Position numbers and translations under genes: made by a program. A DNA stretch of 64,000 bases from Pseudoxanthomonas sp. SE1 (lineage in GTDB: Bacteria; Pseudomonadota; Gammaproteobacteria; Xanthomonadales; Xanthomonadaceae): contig NZ_CP113783.1 of the NCBI RefSeq assembly GCF_029542205.1, forward strand, positions 3,649,001-3,713,000, read 5' to 3'. The first letter of the stretch is position 1. Every line of letters starts with the position of its first letter. Of the stretch, positions 10,301-18,902 are shown piece by piece. The notes beneath the pieces are model-generated. The model had not been told where the DNA came from and made no database searches. It saw only the letters and a list, made by a program, of their open reading frames with translations.

Positions 10301-12196
10301 ATGTCCAGCTACAGCCAGTTCTCGCTGCTGAAACAACGACGGTTCCTGCCGTACTTTACCGTCCAGGCGCTGGGCGCCTTCAACGACAACGTGTATCGGC
10401 AAGCGATCATCGCGCTGCTGTTCTTCCTGGGCGCCAGCGATGGCGAACTCTCGCTGTACGCCACGCTGGCGCCGGCCATCTTCATCCTGCCCTACTTCCT
10501 GTTCTCGGCCATCGCAGGCCAGTTCGCGGAGAAGCTCGAGAAGCACCGGCTGATCGTGATCACCACGACGATGGAAATCGTCATCATGTCGTTGGCGGCG
10601 GTGGGCTTCCTGCTGCAGAACATGCCGATCCTGCTGGTCGCGCTGTTCTGCACCGGCGTGCAGTCAACGCTGTTCGGGCCGGTGAAGTACTCCGTGCTGC
10701 CCTCGATCCTCAAGCCGGAGGAACTGACGGGCGGCAACGGGCTGGTCGAGATGGGCACGTCGATCTCGATCCTGTGCGGCATGATCGCCGGCGGCATGAT
10801 CTTCCAGGTGGCCGGGGCGTACGGGCCGCAGGCGGCCGCCATCGCCATCGTGCTGCTCGCCGTGCTCGGCAACGTCGTATCGCGACTGATCCCGCGCATG
10901 GACGCGGGCGCGCCCGACCTGGTCATCCGCTGGAACCCGATCCCGGAATCGCTGGCCGTGCTGCGCATGGCCAAGCAGCAGCTGGCCGTGCGCAACGCCA
11001 TCCTCGGCGTGTCGTGGTTCTGGTTCTTCGGCACGTTGCTGACCTCGCAGCTGCCGGCCTACGCGAAGTTGCACCTCGGCGCGGCCGACGGTTCGTCGAC
11101 GCTGTACGTGTTCGCGCTGGCGCTGTTTTCGGTCGGCACGGGCGTGGGCTCGCTGCTGTGCGAGAAGCTGTCCGGCCGCACCGTCGAGATCGGCCTGGTG
11201 CCGGTGGGCGCGTTCGGCATGACGGCATTCCTGCTCGATCTCTACTTCGCCCGGCCGGCCGCCGCACCCGCCGCCGGTCTGGGCGTGGCCGAGTTCGTCC
11301 GCCAGGCCGGCAGCGTGCGGATCATGATCGACCTGGTCGGCATCGGCATGTTCGCCGGCATCTTCGTGGTGCCGCTGTTCGCGCTGATCCAGAGCCGCAC
11401 GGCGAACTCGCGGATGGCGCGCGTGTTCGCCGCGCTCAACATCCAAAACTCGGGCTTCATCGTGCTGGCCGCGCTGGTCGGCCTGGGCCTGCATGCGCTG
11501 GGCTGGAGCGGTCCTCAGATCTTCCTGGCGCTGGCCATCGCCAATGCGCTGGTCGCGATCTGGATCTTCACGATCGTGCCCGAGTTCCTGATGCGGTTCC
11601 TCAGCTGGCTGCTCGTGCGCGCGCTGTACCGGCTGCGCCTGCATGGCATCGAGAAGCACGTGCCGGACGAAGGCCCCGCATTGATCGTCTGCAACCACGT
11701 CAGCTACATGGATGCACTGATCCTGGCCGCGACGATTCCCCGACCGGTGCGTTTCGTCATGTACTACAGGATCTTCCAGATCCCGGTGATGAGCTGGATC
11801 TTCCGTACGGCCAAGGCCATCCCGATTGCCGGCGCGCGGGAGAACCCGGAATTGATGCGGCGTGCATTCGAGGAGATCGACGCGGCGCTGGCGGCGGGCG
11901 AGATCGTCGGCATCTTCCCCGAAGGCGCGCTGACGAAGGATGGCGGGATAGCTGCGTTCAAGTCCGGCGTGGAGAAGATCCTGGAGCGCCGCCCCGTGCC
12001 CGTCGTGCCCATGGCGCTGAAGGGAATGTGGGCCAGCATGTGGAGCCATCGCGATACCCGGATGGGGCGCATGCGCGTGCCCCGCCGTTTCCGCGCGCAC
12101 GTGGAGGTGGTGGCCAGCGAGCCGCTGGAGGGCACCGCCGTGACCGCCGAGGTCCTGGAGGCGCGGGTACGCGCGCTGCGCGGGGATGCGGCGTGA
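10301..12196 (+). CDS. MFS transporter fused to a PlsC-type acyltransferase
   Basis: The 631-residue protein has two parts. Residues 1 to about 430 form a twelve-helix MFS domain like the lysophospholipid flippase LplT (starting FTVQALGAFNDNVYRQA). From about residue 440 there is a glycerol-phosphate acyltransferase domain with the catalytic HX4D box (NHVSYMD, His466 and Asp471) and the FPEG motif near 540. Together they suggest import of lysophospholipid across the inner membrane and its reacylation on the inner face. E. coli LplT and Aas do this as separate proteins; the AMP-ligase part of Aas is absent here. Start chosen at ATG 10301 with GGAGGG just upstream. Confidence 0.9.
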   Translation: MSSYSQFSLLKQRRFLPYFTVQALGAFNDNVYRQAIIALLFFLGASDGELSLYATLAPAIFILPYFLFSAIAGQFAEKLEKHRLIVITTTMEIVIMSLAAVGFLLQNMPILLVALFCTGVQSTLFGPVKYSVLPSILKPEELTGGNGLVEMGTSISILCGMIAGGMIFQVAGAYGPQAAAIAIVLLAVLGNVVSRLIPRMDAGAPDLVIRWNPIPESLAVLRMAKQQLAVRNAILGVSWFWFFGTLLTSQLPAYAKLHLGAADGSSTLYVFALALFSVGTGVGSLLCEKLSGRTVEIGLVPVGAFGMTAFLLDLYFARPAAAPAAGLGVAEFVRQAGSVRIMIDLVGIGMFAGIFVVPLFALIQSRTANSRMARVFAALNIQNSGFIVLAALVGLGLHALGWSGPQIFLALAIANALVAIWIFTIVPEFLMRFLSWLLVRALYRLRLHGIEKHVPDEGPALIVCNHVSYMDALILAATIPRPVRFVMYYRIFQIPVMSWIFRTAKAIPIAGARENPELMRRAFEEIDAALAAGEIVGIFPEGALTKDGGIAAFKSGVEKILERRPVPVVPMALKGMWASMWSHRDTRMGRMRVPRRFRAHVEVVASEPLEGTAVTAEVLEARVRALRGDAA

Positions 12197-12307
12197 TGGT
12201 TTCGCCGATCCTGCCGCTCGGTTAGTCTATCGGGGGGACTGCAGGGGCATGACGTTGTCGCCTGCCGAGAACATCAACGCCGTTTCACCTGCCTTCGGAA
12301 GACCACC

Positions 12308-12607
12308 ATGAGTGCCACGCCGCCGCTGCCGTCGCAGCACGCGCCCTTTGTGCCCAATCATCTGGTGTGGGCCATCTTGAGCACGCTGTTCTGCTGCCTG
12401 CCGCTGGGCATCGTCTCCATCGTGTTCGCCGCGCAGGTGGACGGCAAGCGCGCCGCCGGCGATCTGGCGGGGGCGCTGGACGCGTCGAGCAAAGCCAAAC
12501 TATGGGCGCTGGTATCCGCGGCCTGCGCGCTGGTGCCGTTGGTCCTGTACCTGTTGTTCGTTTTTTTCATTGGCGGTGTCAGTCTGCTGGGCGGACTGAG
12601 CGGCTGA
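12308..12607 (+). CDS. CD225/dispanin family small membrane protein (copy 1)
   Basis: The 99-residue protein has the two-helix CD225 (dispanin) layout: a proline-rich N-terminus, a re-entrant first segment with the CCLPLGIVSIVFAAQV motif, a short charged loop with repeated small residues, and a second transmembrane helix near the C-terminus. It is the first of three such genes in 1.5 kb and its core is almost identical in protein sequence to that at 13502-13771. The bacterial function is unknown; in animals the family includes the membrane-stiffening IFITM proteins. Confidence 0.85.
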   Translation: MSATPPLPSQHAPFVPNHLVWAILSTLFCCLPLGIVSIVFAAQVDGKRAAGDLAGALDASSKAKLWALVSAACALVPLVLYLLFVFFIGGVSLLGGLSG

Positions 12608-12626
12608 AGCCCACAGGAATCTCCAG

Positions 12627-12989
12627 ATGAATGCGATGCCTCCTCTTCCAGACGCCGCTCCCCAGAACATCCCGAACCATCTGGGCTGGTCGATTGCCGT
12701 CACCGTGATCGCCGCCTTCGCGACGTTCTGCACGTGCTGCGGTTTGGGCGCCATTCCGGGCGCCATTGCCATCTTTTTTTCCACCCAGGTCAACAGCAAG
12801 CTGCGTCAGGGCGACCTGGCCGGTGCGCGCAGCGCTGCCACCGTGGCAAAGATCCTTTGCTGGGTGACGGTGGGGTTCGCCTTGCTGTGCGTCGTGTATC
12901 TGGCCTGGAGCATCCACAGTGCCGGCGGCATCGACCAGTTCGAAGTGATGTTCCGGGAAGCTGTTGAGCAGGCACAGCGGCAGCGTTGA
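12627..12989 (+). CDS. CD225/dispanin family small membrane protein (copy 2)
   Basis: This 120-residue paralogue has the same layout as its neighbours (PNHLGWSIAVTV near the start, a CTCCGLGAIPGAIAIFFSTQV core, a second helix near residues 77-95) but is clearly more diverged. It follows the first copy by 19 bp and precedes the DUF2752 gene by 4 bp, so the set is probably one operon. It has no recognised catalytic motif. Confidence 0.83.
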   Translation: MNAMPPLPDAAPQNIPNHLGWSIAVTVIAAFATFCTCCGLGAIPGAIAIFFSTQVNSKLRQGDLAGARSAATVAKILCWVTVGFALLCVVYLAWSIHSAGGIDQFEVMFREAVEQAQRQR

Positions 12990-12993
12990 CGCC

Positions 12994-13416
12994 ATGACGC
13001 GTGCGTCCCTACAGCGTGCCGGCATCGCCATTGCCGGTCTGGCAGGCGTGGCGGCATTGGCGGCTGGGGTCTGGCTGCTGCGCACATTCGACCCCAACGC
13101 GGTCGGCAATCCTTTTCCTGCCTGCCTGTTCAGAACCCTCACCGGCTTCTACTGCGCGGGTTGCGGTGCCACCCGCGCGCTCCACGCGCTGGTGCACGGC
13201 GAGGTAGGCAAGGCGTTCTCCATGAACCCCCTGCTGGTGTCCGTGCTGCCGCTCCTTCCGGTACTGGCGGCCTGGTCGCTGGGCTGGCGTCCCGCGTGGC
13301 TCCATCCGTTCGTGCAGCGCGTCTCGTCCCCTGTCCTGTGGCTGCTTTTGCTCTCGGGATTCTGGGTTCTCCGCAACCTGCCGTGGATACCGTTCACCTG
13401 GTTGGCGCCGGGCTGA
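12994..13416 (+). CDS. DUF2752 membrane protein
   Basis: The 140-residue protein carries the DUF2752 signature FYCAGCGATRALHALVHGE between hydrophobic segments, with an FP.C.F motif just before it. Three or four membrane helices are visible. I chose the internal ATG at 12994 because the longer frame would run into the preceding gene. DUF2752 genes are often found next to CD225 genes, as here, which suggests a joint role in the membrane, but none has been assigned as far as I know. Confidence 0.85.
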   Translation: MTRASLQRAGIAIAGLAGVAALAAGVWLLRTFDPNAVGNPFPACLFRTLTGFYCAGCGATRALHALVHGEVGKAFSMNPLLVSVLPLLPVLAAWSLGWRPAWLHPFVQRVSSPVLWLLLLSGFWVLRNLPWIPFTWLAPG

Positions 13417-13501
13417 CACCTGTTGCACGCTGGCCTTGCGCTCACCGTCCACCTACGCTTCCACCGTCCCAAACTTTCAACATCCTCAAGGAGCCAAGCA
13501 C

Positions 13502-13771
13502 ATGAACACGAATTCGCAGTACGTCCCCAACCATCTTGTGTGGGCGATCCTCTCCACCCTGTTCTGCTGCCTGCCGCTCGGCATCGTTTCGATCGTGTTC
13601 GCCGCCCAAGTCAACGGCAAACTGGCCGTGGGCGACATGGCAGGTGCGCAGGAGGCATCGGACAAGGCGAAGAAGTGGGCCATGTGGTCCGCGATCGCGG
13701 GCGTGTCGCTGGTGGTGCTCTACATCATCTTCATCTTCGCGATGGGCGGCATGGCAGCAATGTCCCAGTAA
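13502..13771 (+). CDS. CD225/dispanin family small membrane protein (copy 3)
   Basis: The 89-residue protein shares the stretch PNHLVWAILSTLFCCLPLGIV and the following residues with copy 1 nearly residue for residue, while many codons differ at third positions, so the duplication is not recent and the protein sequence is under constraint. AAGGAGC lies about 10 bp before the ATG. A rho-independent terminator follows immediately, closing the CD225/DUF2752 operon. Confidence 0.87.
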   Translation: MNTNSQYVPNHLVWAILSTLFCCLPLGIVSIVFAAQVNGKLAVGDMAGAQEASDKAKKWAMWSAIAGVSLVVLYIIFIFAMGGMAAMSQ

Positions 13772-13792
13772 GGGGCACTACGTCAAAGCGAG

Positions 13793-13819
13793 AAAAGGCC
13801 CGCTTCTGCGGGCTTTTTT
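13793..13819 (+). terminator. Rho-independent terminator
   Basis: GCCCGC and GCGGGC form a stem around a TTCT loop, flanked by AAAAG on the left and six T on the right. It closes the CD225 operon and faces the convergent ampE gene. Confidence 0.88.
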
Positions 13820-13830
13820 ATTCGCGATCG

Positions 13831-14724
13831 TCAGCTGACCCAGCCACCGATCACGAACACCGCGAGCAGTGCCAGCCACAGCAGCAGGATGCGCCAGACC
13901 AGGCTCATCGCGTCGCGCAGTTCGGGCAGTTCGCGCATGGCCTGCACCATGCCTTCCTCGGCATATTCCTCCGCTTCCTCGGCCAGTTCGCAGCGCACGC
14001 TGGCACGTGCGGCATAGCCGAGGAATCCGGTATCAAGCCGCAAGCGCGTGCCGCCGGCTTCGCGCCAGGCCGTGAATACCGTATCGAAATTGCCCACCAG
14101 CGCCATCGCCAGCGTCATCAACTGCGCGACCGGCCAGTCCAGCGCGGTCTTGACCGCGCGCGCGCCGAGGCGATTCTCTTCGGGCAACGCCGAGGCCCAT
14201 TCGCCCTGCGTCGCCAGCACCGACAGGCGGTAGAGCACCGCGCCGACCGGGCCCAGCAACAGGAACCAGAACAGCACGCCGAACCAGCGCTGCATGGCGT
14301 TGACGAACACCGCCTCCACCAGCGCGGGCCCATCCAGCGCCGCTGCTTCGCCGGTCAGACCGAGCCGTGCGATCGCGGCGCGACGGGTGGGTGCATCGTG
14401 CGCATCGATGACGGCCTCGACATCCACATCCAGGTCCCGTGGACCCCAGGCATAGACCAGGACCACGATATCGAACAGCAGGCCCGGCAACCCGTACAGA
14501 GGACTGTCGAGCATCCATTGCAGCACGGTGACCACCAGCAACACCGGCACGATGGCCAGCGCAACGCCGAAGCGCGCCTGCCAGACGCCCGCACCGCCGG
14601 AACGCTCACCCAGCCAGCGCAACCATGCGCCATACCATGCGTACTGGCGGAACGCCGCGACCAGCGTGGGTGCGACATGCCCCAGCACCAGCGCAAGCAC
14701 GACGGCGACAAGCGTGATCGACAT
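13831..14724 (-). CDS. ampE: AmpE-like inner membrane protein
   Basis: The 297-residue protein belongs to the AmpE / CobD-CbiB-like membrane family. Features are an N-terminal helix (MSITLVAVVLALVLGH), a second membrane segment, the conserved EAVFVNAMQRWFGVLFWFLLLGP stretch in the middle, and a final helix near the C-terminus. GGAGGA lies seven bases before the ATG. In enterobacteria ampE lies with ampD and is linked to beta-lactamase induction as a membrane sensor; no ampD is visible here, so a role in resistance is inference from family only. Confidence 0.85.
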   Translation of the reverse strand: MSITLVAVVLALVLGHVAPTLVAAFRQYAWYGAWLRWLGERSGGAGVWQARFGVALAIVPVLLVVTVLQWMLDSPLYGLPGLLFDIVVLVYAWGPRDLDVDVEAVIDAHDAPTRRAAIARLGLTGEAAALDGPALVEAVFVNAMQRWFGVLFWFLLLGPVGAVLYRLSVLATQGEWASALPEENRLGARAVKTALDWPVAQLMTLAMALVGNFDTVFTAWREAGGTRLRLDTGFLGYAARASVRCELAEEAEEYAEEGMVQAMRELPELRDAMSLVWRILLLWLALLAVFVIGGWVS

Positions 14725-14762
14725 GCAGTTCCTCCGAGCCGGGATTCTAGCGCGGCTGCCTG

Positions 14763-15737
14763 TTAATGCCCGGTCTTGTCGGGGATCCTGGCGTAGCGTG
14801 CCGCGCGCATGCCGGCATGCCAGTGTTCTATCAGCGCGCGGGCGATCGAGATGGACGGCGACAGCAGCAACCCATCGCCGGCCTTGTCGTCTCCACCCGC
14901 GAGTGCCGCATCGATCTCGTCGAACGTGAACCAGCGCGCGTCCTCGAGTTCGCCATCGACCTGGGGCGGATCCGGTTCTGCATCGGCGCAGAAGCCCAGC
15001 ATCAGCGCGCCCGGGAACGGCCACGGCTGTGCGCCGAGATAGCGGCAATCGCGTACCCGCACCTGCGTCTCTTCGAGTACCTCGCGGACAACGGTCTGCT
15101 CCAGCGTCTCGCCGGGTTCCACGAAACCCGCAATGACCGAGTAGCGACGCGGCGGCCAGGATGCCTGCCGACCCAGCAGCAGGCGCTCGCCATCGCTGAC
15201 CGCCACGATGACGGCAGGATCCACGCGCGGATAGTGATCCTTTCCGCACTGCGTGCAATGGGCGATGTAACCGGCGCGGCGGAACGTGATGGCGCCGCCG
15301 CAGGCGCTGCAGAATCTTGTAGACGATTGCCAGTGCAACAGCGCCCGCGCCATGGCGAACACGCCGGACGTGAAGGCGGGCCACGCGGCGGCCGCGCGCC
15401 GCAGATCCAGCCATGACGGCGCCTGCACCGCATGATGCCGGGCATGCGCGGCGAACCATGCCACGCCATCCTTCAGCCCCAGGAACAGGCTCGCGCCCGG
15501 CCCCCCGCCGAGCGACGCACCTTCAGCTGCAAGCAGCGCACCGTCCATGTCGACCATGGCGCGCCCGTCATCGTCCAGCAGCATCACGCGGGCGGCCGGC
15601 CACAATGCGGTCAGCGCATCGGTGTCGTCGCGCAGCGCGTCGGCGCGATCCAGCGTATCGCCCGCGAAGGCGAAGCCGGTAAGCGGCATGGTGGAGGAGA
15701 CGGGACCTGTCACGGAACGCGGCAGGCCGTCATTCAC
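14763..15737 (-). CDS. nudC: NAD(+) diphosphatase / NADH pyrophosphatase
   Basis: The 324-residue protein has the NudC layout: an N-terminal domain, a four-cysteine zinc ribbon (FCSACGG and [12 protein letters not shown]), and a Nudix box [20 protein letters not shown]. The NADH-specific motif is present as [11 protein letters not shown] (usually SQPWPFP). NudC hydrolyses NAD(H) and removes NAD caps from RNA. The start is a GTG that overlaps the last bases of the erpA region; an ATG 16 codons inside is an alternative. It probably follows erpA in one transcript. Confidence 0.94.
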   Translation of the reverse strand: MNDGLPRSVTGPVSSTMPLTGFAFAGDTLDRADALRDDTDALTALWPAARVMLLDDDGRAMVDMDGALLAAEGASLGGGPGASLFLGLKDGVAWFAAHARHHAVQAPSWLDLRRAAAAWPAFTSGVFAMARALLHWQSSTRFCSACGGAITFRRAGYIAHCTQCGKDHYPRVDPAVIVAVSDGERLLLGRQASWPPRRYSVIAGFVEPGETLEQTVVREVLEETQVRVRDCRYLGAQPWPFPGALMLGFCADAEPDPPQVDGELEDARWFTFDEIDAALAGGDDKAGDGLLLSPSISIARALIEHWHAGMRAARYARIPDKTGH

Positions 15738-16120
15738 ATGCTGAAACTGCTGCCGCAGCCGCAGGTGGTCTTGGCGTTGGGATTGCGGATGACGAACTGC
15801 GCGCCCTGCAGGCTTTCGCTGTAATCCACTTCCGCGCCCATCAGGTATTGCAGGCTCAGCGGATCGACCAGCAGCGACACGCCATCGGTATCCACGGCTA
15901 CATCGTCGTCGGCACGGTTCTCGTCGAACTCGAACCCGTACTGGAAGCCCGAACAGCCGCCGCCCTGGATATAGACGCGCAAGGCCAGGGCATCGTTGCC
16001 TTCCTCCTGGACCAGCTCGCGCACCTTGGCCGCCGCGGCAGGCGTGAAGTTCAGCGGCCGGTCGATGGACTGGTAGTCCGGGACGGCGGCTGCGGTCGGC
16101 AGTGAAACGACAGTGGTCAT
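15734..16120 (-). CDS. erpA: Iron-sulfur cluster insertion protein
   Basis: The 128-residue A-type carrier has the three cluster-binding cysteines, Cys56 in [11 protein letters not shown] and Cys120 and Cys122 in [11 protein letters not shown]. ErpA delivers Fe-S clusters to apoproteins such as isoprenoid synthesis enzymes. The ATG at 16120 gives the normal family length; the frame is open upstream but that stretch lies in a non-conserved basic sequence. nudC begins at the stop codon, suggesting cotranscription. Confidence 0.95.
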   Translation of the reverse strand: MTTVVSLPTAAAVPDYQSIDRPLNFTPAAAAKVRELVQEEGNDALALRVYIQGGGCSGFQYGFEFDENRADDDVAVDTDGVSLLVDPLSLQYLMGAEVDYSESLQGAQFVIRNPNAKTTCGCGSSFSM

Positions 16121-16157
16121 GGCGGAAGAATGGGGGCTCGCGGGAGGCAGTTCAAGC

Positions 16158-16886
16158 TCAACGTGTGCCGGTGCTGCCTTCGCCCGCGCCTTCCTTGGCC
16201 GCCGCCTGCGCCCACGGGAACGATTGCTCGACGGCGGCGCCGCTCTGCGGCACCACACGGGCGATCACACGGACGGGCTTGAAGCCCGGCGGCAGCAGCA
16301 GATCGCCTTCGACCTGCTGGAAGTACTTGAACGAATACGGCACGCCGGGCGCGTTGGGCTGCTGCCGCAGATCGGCCCACCCCAGGCGGCGCAGCTTGCC
16401 CGCCTCGGTGCCCTCCACCGATACCAGCAGGCGGCCGGCGTTCACGGCACCGCGATTGAGGTTCTGGGTGAGCGTGGCGGTGAAGTGCCACGCCTGCTCG
16501 TCCTGCGGCTGCAGCGTGAGCTCGTGCACGGACAGGCCACGGCGCTGTGCGGTGGCGCCGACGAAACGTTCGTAGAAGGCCACATCGGCGCGCAGGCCGG
16601 CGATTTCCTCGTCGCGTTCGGACAGCGTCGCCTGCAGGTCGCGGTTGGCGTCGCGGCTGATCTGGTCCGAGCGTGCCAGCGTGGCGCTTCGCTGCTCCAG
16701 CATCTCGATGCGCCGTTGCTGCTCGCGCGACTGGGCGGCCGTGGGAGCCTCGCCCGCATGACGCGCGAACACTTCCCACAGACCCCAGCCGCCAAACGAA
16801 AGCGCCATCGCCAACACGGCGATCAACACCGGCCACCCCACCAGCCGGGGCGGCGGCACACTTGGCGGTACGGGCTGGGGATTCAT
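16158..16886 (-). CDS. Membrane-anchored coiled-coil protein, DUF6776-like (paralogue 1)
   Basis: The 242-residue protein has a short proline-rich cytoplasmic start, one membrane helix (about residues 18-38), a coiled coil (about 45-105, ending [12 protein letters not shown]) and a beta-rich periplasmic domain. The C-terminal domain contains [15 protein letters not shown] and [19 protein letters not shown]. It is clearly homologous along its whole length to the protein at 17367-18110, on the other side of a bactofilin gene. Function is not known; the domain architecture suggests an envelope scaffold. Confidence 0.82.
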   Translation of the reverse strand: MNPQPVPPSVPPPRLVGWPVLIAVLAMALSFGGWGLWEVFARHAGEAPTAAQSREQQRRIEMLEQRSATLARSDQISRDANRDLQATLSERDEEIAGLRADVAFYERFVGATAQRRGLSVHELTLQPQDEQAWHFTATLTQNLNRGAVNAGRLLVSVEGTEAGKLRRLGWADLRQQPNAPGVPYSFKYFQQVEGDLLLPPGFKPVRVIARVVPQSGAAVEQSFPWAQAAAKEGAGEGSTGTR

Positions 16887-16933
16887 GGCCGCAGGATAGC
16901 GCGGCCGATCCCAGCGGGCTCTGAATGCCCCCG

Positions 16934-17365
16934 TCAGGCGTCGGCCGTGGCCCACGCTTCCGGCAAGGCGGCACCGTCATGCGACGGCAAGCCCGCAGGC
17001 AGGGCATCCGCATGCACCAGGCGCCCGGTCAACTGCGCGCCCGCGCTCATCTCGACGACCTTGTAGTGCACGTTGCCCTGCACGCGGGCCTTTGCGGCCA
17101 GTTCGATCCGGTCGAAGGCGTGCACATCGCCGGTCATGCGGCCGTTGATGACCACCACCGGCACCTGCACTTCGCCTTCGATGCTGCCCTGCTCGGCCAG
17201 CGTCAGCACGGCGCGCTCGCCGGTCTCGGCGATGACCTTGCCCTGGATATGGCCTTCCACGTACAGACCACCACTGAACACCACGTCGCCACGGATGGTG
17301 ACCTGCGGCCCGATGAGCGTGTCGATGGCGCCCACGTCGGGGCGGATGGGCTTGGTCTTGAACAT
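16934..17365 (-). CDS. Bactofilin
   Basis: The 143-residue protein is a bactofilin: a short N-terminal tail, then repeated short beta strands (TIRGDVVFSGGLYVEGHIQG, EGEVQVPVVVINGRMTGDV, NVHYKVVEMSAGAQLTGRL) that fold into a right-handed beta helix. Bactofilins polymerise without nucleotide and place cell-wall enzymes or appendages. AGGAGG lies about ten bases before the ATG, one base after the stop of the preceding gene. It sits between two paralogous membrane coiled-coil genes, which are plausible partners. Confidence 0.93.
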   Translation of the reverse strand: MFKTKPIRPDVGAIDTLIGPQVTIRGDVVFSGGLYVEGHIQGKVIAETGERAVLTLAEQGSIEGEVQVPVVVINGRMTGDVHAFDRIELAAKARVQGNVHYKVVEMSAGAQLTGRLVHADALPAGLPSHDGAALPEAWATADA

Positions 17366-17366
17366 C

Positions 17367-18110
17367 TCACTTGCCTCCTGCGGCTGTGGCGGTCTTCCAG
17401 TCGAAGGCCTGCTCCACCGCCGCGTCTCCGCCATCCAGCGTCACCTTGACGCGCTGTGGCGTGAACCCGGGCGGCAGCATCACGTTGCCATCCAACTGCT
17501 GGAAATATCGGAAAGAGTAGGTCTGTCCCGGCGCGCTGCGTTGCTGGTGCAGTTCGTCCCACTGCACCGCGGCCAGCTTGCCTTCACGCACGCCCTCCAC
17601 GGCGAAGCGCATCTGGCCCTGGCTGATCGCACCCCGGTTCAGCGTCTGCGTCAGCATGATCTGGTAACGCCAGGTGCCGCCCGCCTCAGGTGCGAATTCG
17701 GCCACATGCACGCTCAGGCCCTTGCGCTGGCTGGTCGAACCGACCAGACGCTCATAGAACGCCACATCGGCACGCAACGCGGCGATCTCTTCATCGCGTT
17801 CGGCGAGCGCATCCTGCACTTCGGCATTGGCCGCGCGGCTGATCTGATCGGAGCGGGTCAGCGTGGACTCGCGCTGGCGCAGGCTGCGCAGTTCGCCACG
17901 CACCACGGCCAGTTCACGTTCCGCCTGTATGCGATTGGCATCGGCCTTCGCCAATCGCGGCGCGGCGGTGTAGCTGGCGGCGAACCACATGACCGCCAGA
18001 CTGCCCGCCCACGCCAGGCCGAACAGCAGGGAGGCTCCACGACGACGCACAGCCGCGTCACGCGGCACAACCCTGAAGCGAGATGGAGCAGGTGCAGACA
18101 TGGCGGACAT
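17367..18110 (-). CDS. Membrane-anchored coiled-coil protein, DUF6776-like (paralogue 2)
   Basis: The 247-residue protein shares the architecture of the gene at 16158-16886: one membrane helix (about residues 28-45), a coiled coil ending [12 protein letters not shown], and a periplasmic domain with LTQTLNRGAISQGQM and YSFRYFQQLDGNVMLPPGF. Two in-frame ATGs, at 18110 and 18101, are possible starts. Its TGA lies one base before the bactofilin ATG, so the genes are coupled. It is divergent from the DUF4126 gene. Confidence 0.82.
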   Translation of the reverse strand: MSAMSAPAPSRFRVVPRDAAVRRRGASLLFGLAWAGSLAVMWFAASYTAAPRLAKADANRIQAERELAVVRGELRSLRQRESTLTRSDQISRAANAEVQDALAERDEEIAALRADVAFYERLVGSTSQRKGLSVHVAEFAPEAGGTWRYQIMLTQTLNRGAISQGQMRFAVEGVREGKLAAVQWDELHQQRSAPGQTYSFRYFQQLDGNVMLPPGFTPQRVKVTLDGGDAAVEQAFDWKTATAAGGK

Positions 18111-18149
18111 ACGGCATGCGGCGCTCAGCCGGCAGCCAGACGGGACCCC

Positions 18150-18155
18150 TATACT
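18150..18155 (+). promoter_or_regulatory. Candidate -10 box for the DUF4126 gene
   Basis: TATACT lies 45 bp before the chosen start at 18200 in the divergent intergenic region; no convincing -35 element accompanies it. Confidence 0.3.
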
Positions 18156-18199
18156 CGCCGCAGTGGCGCGAGCCCATGAGTCTAACGGGAGTAGCCGGC

Positions 18200-18820
18200 A
18201 TGTCCGAAGCGCATCTTTTCGTAATTGGGATCCTGTTGGCATGGATGGCCGGGATCCGCGTCTATCTCACCGTTTTCGGGCTGGGCCTCGCCGGCGCGCT
18301 GGGCTGGCTGGATCTGCCGCCCGCCTTGCAGGTGACCGAATCCTGGTGGGTGCTGGGGACCTCCGGAGCGCTGGCGCTGACCGAATTCTTCGCCGACAAG
18401 ATCCCGGGCGTGGACTCCGGCTGGGACCTGCTGCAGACCCTGGCCCGGGTGCCAGCAGGCGCGTTCCTCGCCGCCGCCACCCTGTCCCCGGATGGCCAGC
18501 TCAGTGGCGGGGCGCTGGCGGCGGGCGCCGGCGTGGCGCTCACCAGCCACCTGCTGAAGAGCGGCTCACGTGCCCTGATGAACACCTCGCCAGAGCCGGT
18601 CAGCAACTGGACCGCCTCGGTGGCGGAAGACGCCGTGGTCGTGGGCGGCCTCGCGATGGCCTTTGCGCACCCCTGGATTGCGTTGTTCCTTGTGATCGGT
18701 GTGTCGCTGCTCATCGCGCTGGCGGTCTGGTGGGTCTGGCGCAGCGTGTCGCGCGGACTGAAACGCTTGCTGCAGCCAGCGCCTTCAGCTCCCGTATCGC
18801 CCCCGACCTCCGGCCCGTGA
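18200..18820 (+). CDS. DUF4126 membrane protein
   Basis: The 206-residue protein has several hydrophobic segments and the DUF4126 marks AGIRVYLTVFGLGL near the start and LALTEFFADKIPGVDSGWDLLQTLARVPAGA in the middle. Loops such as TSHLLKSGSRALMNTSPEP are typical. I chose the ATG at 18200 because GGGAG lies nine bases upstream; an ATG at 18176 is also in frame. The role of the family is unknown; the sequence suggests an inner membrane protein. Confidence 0.85.
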   Translation: MSEAHLFVIGILLAWMAGIRVYLTVFGLGLAGALGWLDLPPALQVTESWWVLGTSGALALTEFFADKIPGVDSGWDLLQTLARVPAGAFLAAATLSPDGQLSGGALAAGAGVALTSHLLKSGSRALMNTSPEPVSNWTASVAEDAVVVGGLAMAFAHPWIALFLVIGVSLLIALAVWWVWRSVSRGLKRLLQPAPSAPVSPPTSGP

Positions 18821-18902
18821 CAGGCGTCGGCGCATCGGGGATCATGGGTCTGCCTCACCCGTGAACTTCGTCGCATAATGGGGCTCAGCTTGGGGAAGCC
18901 TG

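Noticed and set aside
13831..14724. Assignment as cobalamin biosynthesis CobD/CbiB
   Set aside because: The gene shares that superfamily, but the NAMQRWFGVLFWFLLLGP region and absence of other cobalamin genes fit AmpE better.
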